Under the pieces are notes generated by a model, which worked only from the letters and a program-made list of their open reading frames with translations, did not search any database and was not told the DNA's origin. From Janthinobacterium psychrotolerans (GTDB lineage: Bacteria; Pseudomonadota; Gammaproteobacteria; Burkholderiales; Burkholderiaceae_D), in the NCBI RefSeq assembly GCF_001677885.1, contig NZ_LOCQ01000050.1:114276-178275 (forward strand): a DNA stretch of 64,000 nt. The letters are read 5' to 3'. Shown here piece by piece: positions 58,420-64,000 of the stretch; the first letter of the stretch is position 1; each line of letters opens with the position of its first letter. The position numbers were made by a program, and so were the translations under genes.

Positions 58420-60768
58420 TCATGCCGCCAGTGGGGCGGCCGCCCGCACCGCCATCACGGCCTTGAGGATTTCCTCGCTGGTGGCCGGCGCGTTCAACGG
58501 TGGCTGCACGGCGTGGCCGCCGACGCTGGAAATGGCGTCGCGGATGGCAAAGAAGACGGAAAACGGCAGCAGCAGCGGCGGCTCGCCGACGGCTTTCGAG
58601 CGGTGGATGCTGTCTTCGACATTGCGGTTCTGGAATAGCCGCACACGAAAATCTTCGGGGCAATCGGAAATGCCGGGTATTTTGTAGGTCGACGGCGCAT
58701 GCGTCATCAACTTGCCCGCGCCATTCCACCACAGCTCTTCCGTCGTCAGCCAGCCCATGCCCTGGATAAACGCGCCTTCCACCTGGCCGATATCGATGGC
58801 CGGATTGAGCGACTGGCCGGCATCGTACAAGGCGTCGGCGCGCAGCAGCTTCCATTCGCCGGTCAAGGTGTCGACCACCACTTCGGCCACCGCCGCGCCA
58901 TAGGCGTAGTAGGAAAACGGATGGCCGGTCATGGTTTTGGCGTCCCAGTGCAGGCCGGGCGTGGCATAGAAACCGTCCGACCACAGCTGCACGCGGGCCA
59001 GGTAGGCTTTTTGCACCAGTTCGGGAAACGGCACGACATGGCCATTGACGTGGATATGGTTATCAAAGAAACGCACGTCCGCCGCCGCGCCGCCATACAG
59101 TTTGACGGCGTAATCGCTCAGGCGTGCGCGGATCTGGCGCGCCGCATCCTGCGCCGCCTTGCCGTTCAGGTCGGCGCCGGTGGAAGCTGCCGTAGCGGAT
59201 GTGTTGGCCACCTTGCTGGTGTCGGTGGCGGTGGCCCGCACCCGTTCCAGGTCCAGCCCCAGCTCATGCGCGACCACCTGCATCACCTTGGTATTGATGC
59301 CCTGCCCCATTTCCGTGCCGCCATGGTTGACCAGCACCGAGCCGTCTACATACACGTGCACCAGGGCGCCGGCCTGGTTCAGATGGCTGACATTGAAGGC
59401 GATGCCGAATTTCAATGGGGTGAACGCCAGGCCTTTTTTCAGCACCGGGCTGGCCTCGTTCCAGGCATCGATGGCCAGCCGGCGCGCGCGGTAGTCGCTC
59501 GATTCTTCGAGCTCGGCCACCAGTTCATGGATCACATTGTCGACGATCACCTGGCCGTAGGGCGTGACATTGCGCCCGTCGCTGCCATCGCGGCCATAGA
59601 AATTGAGCAGGCGAATGTCGAGCGCGTCGCGCCGCAGATGGCGCGCGATTTCGTCGATCACATACTCGATGGCAATCGCGCCTTGCGGTCCGCCAAAACC
59701 GCGAAACGCCGTGTTCGACTGGGTATTGGTCTTGCCGCAGGCGGCGCGGATGTCGACAGCGGACAAATAATAGGTATTGTCGAAGTGGCAGACGGCGCGC
59801 GTGGCAACCGGCCCCGACAAGTCGGCCGAATAGCCGGCGCGCGAAGTCATGTCGACCTTGGCGGCAAGAATCTTGCCGGTCTCGTCATAGCCTACTTCGT
59901 ATTCATAATAGAAGCAGTGGCGCTTGCCGGTCACCAGCATATCGTCGTCGCGGTCGGCGCGCAGTTTTACGGGGCGCTTGAGTTTTGACGCGGCAATCGA
60001 CGCCGCCGCCGCCCACAGCGCCGACTGTGATTCCTTGCCGCCGAAGCCCCCCCCCATGCGCCGGCATTCGACGGTGATATTGTGCGAATGCACGCCCAGC
60101 GCATGCGCCACCACATGCTGCATCTCGCTCGGATGCTGGGTCGAGCACAGCACCAGCATGCCCTGCGCTTCCTTCGGTATCGCGTAGGAAATCTGGCCTT
60201 CCAGGTAAAACTGCTCCTGCCCGCCGACATAGAGCTGACCCTTGACCACATGGGGAGCATTTTCAAACGCCGCCTGGCAGTCGCCGCGCGTAAGCCGCAT
60301 CGGCGGCAGCACATACGACTGCGCCGCCTTGGCCGCCTGCGGCGTCATAATCGCCGGCAATTCCTCATACGTCACCTGCGCCAGGCGCGCGGCGCGGCGT
60401 GCGTGGTCATGCGTGTCGGCCACGACGATAAAGATCGGCTGGCCCACATACTGCACCAGGCTCTCGGCCAGGATGGGATCGTCATGGATAATGGGACCGC
60501 AATCATTGGTGCCGGGAATATCTTGCGCCGTGAATACGGCGGTCACGCCAGCACTGGCGCGCACCTGCGACAGCTCCATGGCGGTGATGCGCGCATGCGG
60601 TTTTTGCGACAGGCCCAGCGCCGCATGCAGGGTGCCTTGCAGTTCGGCGATATCGTCGGTGTAGGTGGCTTGTCCCAGCACATGCAGTTGCGCCGATTCA
60701 TGCGGGCTCGGTTTGCCGACGGCGGCCCACGCGGCCGCCTGCAGTTCAGGCGTGACAGGATGGTTCAT
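58420..60768 (-). CDS. xdhB: xanthine dehydrogenase, molybdopterin-binding subunit
   Basis: The protein is 782 residues. It has GQEQFYLEGQ and GGFGGKESQ (molybdopterin contacts), AFRGFGGPQG (substrate-site Arg region, about 352-361), HGGTEMGQGINTK and the C-terminal AVGEPPLLLPFSVFFAI stretch containing the catalytic Glu of GEPP(L). It oxidises hypoxanthine to xanthine and urate. It forms the enzyme with XdhA, 10 bp upstream. Confidence 0.95.
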   Translation of the reverse strand: MNHPVTPELQAAAWAAVGKPSPHESAQLHVLGQATYTDDIAELQGTLHAALGLSQKPHARITAMELSQVRASAGVTAVFTAQDIPGTNDCGPIIHDDPILAESLVQYVGQPIFIVVADTHDHARRAARLAQVTYEELPAIMTPQAAKAAQSYVLPPMRLTRGDCQAAFENAPHVVKGQLYVGGQEQFYLEGQISYAIPKEAQGMLVLCSTQHPSEMQHVVAHALGVHSHNITVECRRMGGGFGGKESQSALWAAAASIAASKLKRPVKLRADRDDDMLVTGKRHCFYYEYEVGYDETGKILAAKVDMTSRAGYSADLSGPVATRAVCHFDNTYYLSAVDIRAACGKTNTQSNTAFRGFGGPQGAIAIEYVIDEIARHLRRDALDIRLLNFYGRDGSDGRNVTPYGQVIVDNVIHELVAELEESSDYRARRLAIDAWNEASPVLKKGLAFTPLKFGIAFNVSHLNQAGALVHVYVDGSVLVNHGGTEMGQGINTKVMQVVAHELGLDLERVRATATDTSKVANTSATAASTGADLNGKAAQDAARQIRARLSDYAVKLYGGAAADVRFFDNHIHVNGHVVPFPELVQKAYLARVQLWSDGFYATPGLHWDAKTMTGHPFSYYAYGAAVAEVVVDTLTGEWKLLRADALYDAGQSLNPAIDIGQVEGAFIQGMGWLTTEELWWNGAGKLMTHAPSTYKIPGISDCPEDFRVRLFQNRNVEDSIHRSKAVGEPPLLLPFSVFFAIRDAISSVGGHAVQPPLNAPATSEEILKAVMAVRAAAPLAA

Positions 60769-60778
60769 GCTGTTCCTT

Positions 60779-62245
60779 TCAGGCGCGGCAAGCGTAGGCG
60801 TTCAGCGCAGTGCGCGGCAGCGGTGCGCTGTGGCGTGTTTCCAGCCAGAAGCGGCGCAGCAGGTTTTGCGCCGTCGTCATGCGATAGGTGTTCGACGCGC
60901 GCATGTCCGACAGCGGCGCGTAGTCGTCGGCCAGCAAGCCCATGGCGATCACCAGGTTTTCTTCCGTCCAGGTTTGATGGCGCAAGAACGTTTCGGTTTG
61001 CGTGGCGCGCTGCGGCGTGGCCGCCATGCCGCCAAAAGCAATGCGCGCTTCAACGATGCGCTCGCCATCGAGCTCGAAAGCAAACGCGGCGCATACGGCC
61101 GAGATATCCTGGTCAAATCGTTTCGCCAGTTTATAGGTGCGAAACTTTACTTGCGCGCGCGGCAGCGGCACCCTCAGCGCTTCGACAAATTCATCGGGCC
61201 GCAAATCTTTCTTTTGATAGCCGAGGTAAAAATCTTCCAGCGGCAAGCTGCGCTGGCCGGCTGCGCCGCGCAACACGATCTGCGTGCCGAGCGCGATCAG
61301 CCACGGCATCGAGTCGCCGATCGGCGAACCGTTGGCCACATTGCCGCCCAGAGTGCCGGCGTTGCGGATCGGCAGGGAGGCAAAGCGCTGCCACAATTCC
61401 GACAATTCATCGGGGTAATGCTCGCACAACGCCGCATACGCATCGTTCAGACTGGCGCCGGCGCCGATGGCCAGCATGCCGTCCTGCACGTCAATGGTTT
61501 TCAGGGCCGCGACATTGCCCAGGTAAATGATCTCGCCCAGCTCGCGCAGTTGCTTGGTGACCCACAGGCCCACATCGGTGGAGCCGGCCAGCAGAGTGGC
61601 TTGTGGCTTGTCCGCACGCAATTGCGCCAGTTCGTCGACAGTGCGCGGTGCATGGAATTGCTGGCCACGGACAACATAGGTATGCAGGCTGTCGCGCTGC
61701 AGGCCTTGCAGTTGCATCGAGAGGGCATCACGGTCAAAGCTTACTTTCGGCAATACACTCATGCGTTTGGCCGCATCGATAATCGGGCGGTAACCGGTGC
61801 AGCGGCACAGATTGCCCGACAGGCCATCGTCGATCTCGCAGCGCGTGGGCTCCGCACCGTCTTTTTTCAAATACATGCCCCACAGCGACATCACGAAGCC
61901 GGGCGTGCAAAAGCCGCACTGCGAGCCGTGGCACTCCACCATGGCCTGCTGCACCGGATGCAGGGCGCCGTCCGGCTGTTGCAAGTCTTCCACTGAAAAC
62001 AGGGCCTTGCCATCCAGTGTGGGCGTCAGCTGGATGCAGGCATTGACCGTCTTCATCTCGACCTGGCCATTGACCAGGCTGGCGAGCACCACCGTGCAAG
62101 CGCCGCAATCGCCTTCGGCGCAGCCTTCCTTGGTACCGGTGCAATGCAAGTCCTCGCGCAGATGCTGCAAGACAGTCTGCGTCGGGGCGGCATCATGCAC
62201 TTCCTGTACGGCGCCACGGTAATAAAAACGGATCGGATCTGACAT
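60779..62245 (-). CDS. xdhA: xanthine dehydrogenase, FeS/FAD subunit
   Basis: The protein is 488 residues. The first 2Fe-2S cluster uses Cys 35, 42, 47 and 50 region residues (CTGTKEGCAEGDCGAC), and the second CGFCTPGF...CRCTGYRP. An FAD-binding CO-dehydrogenase-like domain follows from about 190, with TLLAGSTDVGLWV and TLGGNVANGSPIGDS. It passes electrons from XdhB to NAD. It is the first gene of the xdhABC-guaD-adenosine deaminase run. Confidence 0.95.
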   Translation of the reverse strand: MSDPIRFYYRGAVQEVHDAAPTQTVLQHLREDLHCTGTKEGCAEGDCGACTVVLASLVNGQVEMKTVNACIQLTPTLDGKALFSVEDLQQPDGALHPVQQAMVECHGSQCGFCTPGFVMSLWGMYLKKDGAEPTRCEIDDGLSGNLCRCTGYRPIIDAAKRMSVLPKVSFDRDALSMQLQGLQRDSLHTYVVRGQQFHAPRTVDELAQLRADKPQATLLAGSTDVGLWVTKQLRELGEIIYLGNVAALKTIDVQDGMLAIGAGASLNDAYAALCEHYPDELSELWQRFASLPIRNAGTLGGNVANGSPIGDSMPWLIALGTQIVLRGAAGQRSLPLEDFYLGYQKKDLRPDEFVEALRVPLPRAQVKFRTYKLAKRFDQDISAVCAAFAFELDGERIVEARIAFGGMAATPQRATQTETFLRHQTWTEENLVIAMGLLADDYAPLSDMRASNTYRMTTAQNLLRRFWLETRHSAPLPRTALNAYACRA

Positions 62246-62340
62246 GCTGGCCTCGGTATAGTCCTAGTGGTACAGATTAACACCGGCACACACGACAAGT
62301 ATATGCAAAGATTGATTTCACTTATCTGTTTGAATCCATA

Positions 62341-63294
62341 TTAATCCATATAGGGATGATGCGCATGCCAGTGCTCGGCAATATCGATGCGGCGCGTGAT
62401 CCATACCTTGTCATGCCCTTGCACGTAGTCGAGAAACCGCGCCAGCGCCGCCGCGCGGCCAGGCCTGCCCACCAGCCGGCAATGCAGGCCCACCGACAAC
62501 ATCTTCGGCTGGTTCAAGCCGTTCGGATCGCCTTCCGCATACAGCACATCGAACGCATCTTTCAGGTAATCGAAAAACTGCGTACCCGAATTAAAACCCT
62601 GCATGGCGGCAAAGCGCATGTCGTTGGTGTCCAGCGTGTACGGCACGATCAGCTGCGGCTGCACGGCCGGCGCACCGGACGCATCCGTGTATGCCACCTT
62701 TTCCCAGAACGGCAGGTCGTCGCCATAATAGTCGGCGTCATAGCGAAAGCCGCCGTGCTCCACCACCAGTTTGCGCGTATTCGGCGAATCGCGCCCGGTG
62801 TACCAGCCTTGAGGCGCCGACCCCGCCAGTTCGCAGATAATCTGCACCGCTTCGCGCATATGTTCGCGTTCGGTCGCCTCGTCCATGTTCTGATAGGAAA
62901 TCCAGCGCAAGCCATGACAAGCGATCTCATGCCCAAGCTGCTGGAAAGCGGCCACGGCTTCCGGGTTGCGCTTCAAGGCCATCGACACGCCAAACACCGT
63001 CAAGGGCAAGCGCCGCTCCTCGAACATGCGCAGCAAGCGCCACAGTCCTGCGCGCGAGCCGTACTCATAGATCGATTCCATGCTCAGGTGGCGCGCAGGG
63101 AAAGCGGCGGCGCCGATCATTTCCGATAAAAACGTTTCCGATGCCGCATCGCCATGCAGCACGCTGTTTTCCGCACCCTCTTCATAGTTGAGCACGAATT
63201 GCAGCGCGATGCGAGCCTGGCCAGGCCACTGCGGATGGGGCGGCGTGCGGCCGTAGCCGATCAGATCGCGCGGATAATGGTCGTAAGTGCTCAT
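62341..63294 (-). CDS. puuE: PuuE-type allantoinase
   Basis: The protein is 317 residues and of the polysaccharide-deacetylase-like fold, not the amidohydrolase fold of classical allantoinase. Matching segments are YPRDLIGYGRTPPHPQWPG, QFVLNYEEGAENSVLHGD, EIACHGLRW and GWYTGRDSPNTR. It opens the allantoin ring to allantoate. It is divergent from uraH and separate (96-bp gap) from xdhA. Confidence 0.94.
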   Translation of the reverse strand: MSTYDHYPRDLIGYGRTPPHPQWPGQARIALQFVLNYEEGAENSVLHGDAASETFLSEMIGAAAFPARHLSMESIYEYGSRAGLWRLLRMFEERRLPLTVFGVSMALKRNPEAVAAFQQLGHEIACHGLRWISYQNMDEATEREHMREAVQIICELAGSAPQGWYTGRDSPNTRKLVVEHGGFRYDADYYGDDLPFWEKVAYTDASGAPAVQPQLIVPYTLDTNDMRFAAMQGFNSGTQFFDYLKDAFDVLYAEGDPNGLNQPKMLSVGLHCRLVGRPGRAAALARFLDYVQGHDKVWITRRIDIAEHWHAHHPYMD

Positions 63295-63365
63295 GCGGCT
63301 CGCCTTGGGAAGATGTGAAATATATGCCCAATCATATAGCCAGGCGCGGCGACAGGTATATCATT

Positions 63366-63380
63366 TGTGCGATAAGCACA
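63366..63380. promoter_or_regulatory. palindrome between puuE and uraH
   Basis: TGTGC-GATAA-GCACA is a perfect interrupted palindrome in the 112-bp divergent region, 27 bp before uraH and 72 bp before puuE. It could coordinate the two genes. The regulator is unknown, possibly a LysR or GntR protein. Confidence 0.5.
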
Positions 63381-63406
63381 TTCACCGTTAACGTATAGGA
63401 TAGCAA

Positions 63407-63760
63407 ATGGGAAAACTCAGCACGCACGTACTCGACATCGCCCACGGCCGACCCGGCGCCGGCGTCAAGGTGGCCCTGTTTTCGGTGGCACCGGAAGGCA
63501 AGGTGTTGCTGAAGATGGATGTCACCAACCACGACGGCCGCTGCAGCACGCCTTTGCTCGAAGGCGATACCATGAAGGCGGGCCAGTATGAACTGGTGTT
63601 CAATGCCGGCGACTATTTTGCAGCCCAGGGCGTGGAGCTGCCCTCGCCGCGCTTTATCGACCTGGTGACCTTGTCATTCGGCATTGCGCATACCGATGAA
63701 AATTACCATGTGCCGCTGGTGGTATCGCCGTGGTCGTATTCGACTTATCGGGGGAGTTGA
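63407..63760 (+). CDS. uraH: 5-hydroxyisourate hydrolase (transthyretin-like)
   Basis: The protein is 117 residues. It starts with KLSTHVLDIAHGRPGAGV (active-site His at about 7) and ends in YRGS, the C-terminal signature that separates this enzyme from transthyretin. It hydrolyses the PuuD product, 5-hydroxyisourate, to OHCU for UraD. The ATG at 63407 follows AGGATAGC. There is no signal peptide. Confidence 0.96.
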   Translation: MGKLSTHVLDIAHGRPGAGVKVALFSVAPEGKVLLKMDVTNHDGRCSTPLLEGDTMKAGQYELVFNAGDYFAAQGVELPSPRFIDLVTLSFGIAHTDENYHVPLVVSPWSYSTYRGS

Positions 63761-63771
63761 TTTCGCGGTGC

Positions 63772-63817
63772 CAACAATGTTGTCGGATTACGGGCCTATG
63801 GCCCTAATCCGACCTAC
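63772..63817. repeat. REP-like palindrome (copy 3)
   Basis: CAACAATGTT followed by a GTCGGATTA/TAATCCGAC hairpin and trailing CTAC, 12 bp behind uraH. It matches the second half of copy 1 almost exactly, including the CAACAATGTT lead. Confidence 0.85.
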
Positions 63818-63842
63818 GCGACCATTGGCGAATCTCTGGACG

Positions 63843-63875
63843 AAAAAAAACCCCATCAATTTCTTGACGGGGCTT
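63843..63875 (-). terminator. terminator of the rRNA operon
   Basis: CCCCATCAA and TTGACGGGG form a 9-bp stem (one G-T type pair) with a 4-base loop; on the minus strand eight T follow. It lies about 20 bp behind the 3' end of the 5S rRNA. Confidence 0.88.
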
Positions 63876-63893
63876 TCTTCTACTGCGAATAAC

Positions 63894-64000
63894 AAGCCTG
63901 ACGATAACCTACTTTCACACTGGTTGCAGCACTATCATCGGCGCAAAGTTGTTTCACGGTCCTGTTCGGGATGGGAAGGGGTGGGACCAACTTGCTATGG
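63894..64000 (-). rRNA. rrf: 5S ribosomal RNA (5' end cut by window edge)
   Basis: The minus strand reads GGTCCCACCCCTTCCCATCC, CGAACAGGACCGTGAAACAA and GCGCCGATGATAGTGC, the conserved 5S core, and ends in GTCAGGCTT. About ten bases at the 5' end are missing. The form is that of Burkholderiales. The rest of the rRNA operon lies to the right of the window. Confidence 0.95.

Overview
The window looks like a chromosomal segment of a GC-rich betaproteobacterium of the Oxalobacteraceae (Janthinobacterium, Duganella or Massilia type). The evidence is the codon use, a PEP-CTERM protein, a very large Oar-like TonB-dependent receptor, PqiABC, the form of the 5S rRNA at the right edge, and dispersed palindromic repeats with the core GTCGGATTA/TAATCCGAC. 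No insertion sequence, prophage, CRISPR array or tRNA gene was found. The genus is inferred, not shown.

Layout. 1-6.5 kb: the start of a GntP-type permease (minus strand), a PepSY/DUF3649 membrane pair, a small Cys-rich protein and the pqiABC operon. 6.6-13.3 kb: urate oxidation. puuD, an M20 hydrolase and an amidase form a tightly overlapping operon, divergent from a LysR regulator that is followed by a UraD-allantoate amidohydrolase fusion. 13.3-14.7 kb: a TPR protein. 14.7-26.9 kb: a complete reductive pyrimidine pathway. It has a beta-ureidopropionase-type hydrolase, dihydropyrimidinase, an NCS1 permease, PreA/PreT, MmsA, a beta-alanine aminotransferase, and MocR- and TetR-type regulators. 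27-30.8 kb: unrelated genes (PEP-CTERM protein, outer-membrane-type protein, small membrane protein, VOC protein, M19 dipeptidase). 30.8-38.4 kb: nucleoside salvage and catabolism (an unusual deaminase, cdd, deoA, deoB, purine nucleoside phosphorylase, psuK, psuG). 38.4-44.3 kb: a LysR regulator and a BMP-type nucleoside ABC importer. 44.3-46.1 kb: a Nudix fusion divergent from a DeoR regulator. 46.1-50.1 kb: an exported S1/P1 nuclease, a phospholipase D-family protein and a 5'-nucleotidase. 50.2-53.7 kb: the Oar-like receptor. 54.5-63.8 kb: an exported adenosine deaminase, guanine deaminase, xdhABC, puuE and uraH. The right edge holds a repeat copy, a terminator and a truncated 5S rRNA.

Together these genes outline one nucleic-acid foraging locus. 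Exported enzymes cut nucleic acids to nucleosides and the importers bring these in. Phosphorylases and deaminases release the bases. Purines then run through xanthine dehydrogenase, PuuD, UraH, UraD, PuuE and allantoate amidohydrolase. Pyrimidines run through PreTA, dihydropyrimidinase, ureidopropionase, aminotransferase and MmsA to acetyl-CoA or propionyl-CoA.

The most notable unexplained signal is a promoter/operator module of about 75 bp found three times: upstream of purine nucleoside phosphorylase, of the BMP importer and of the Oar-like receptor. It has ATTTATA-N9-TATAAAT, a fixed 13-bp gap, GTATTTGCCATAC over the -35, and a CATAGT -10. Its geometry fits a LysR-type activator, and it ties the receptor of unknown substrate to nucleoside uptake.
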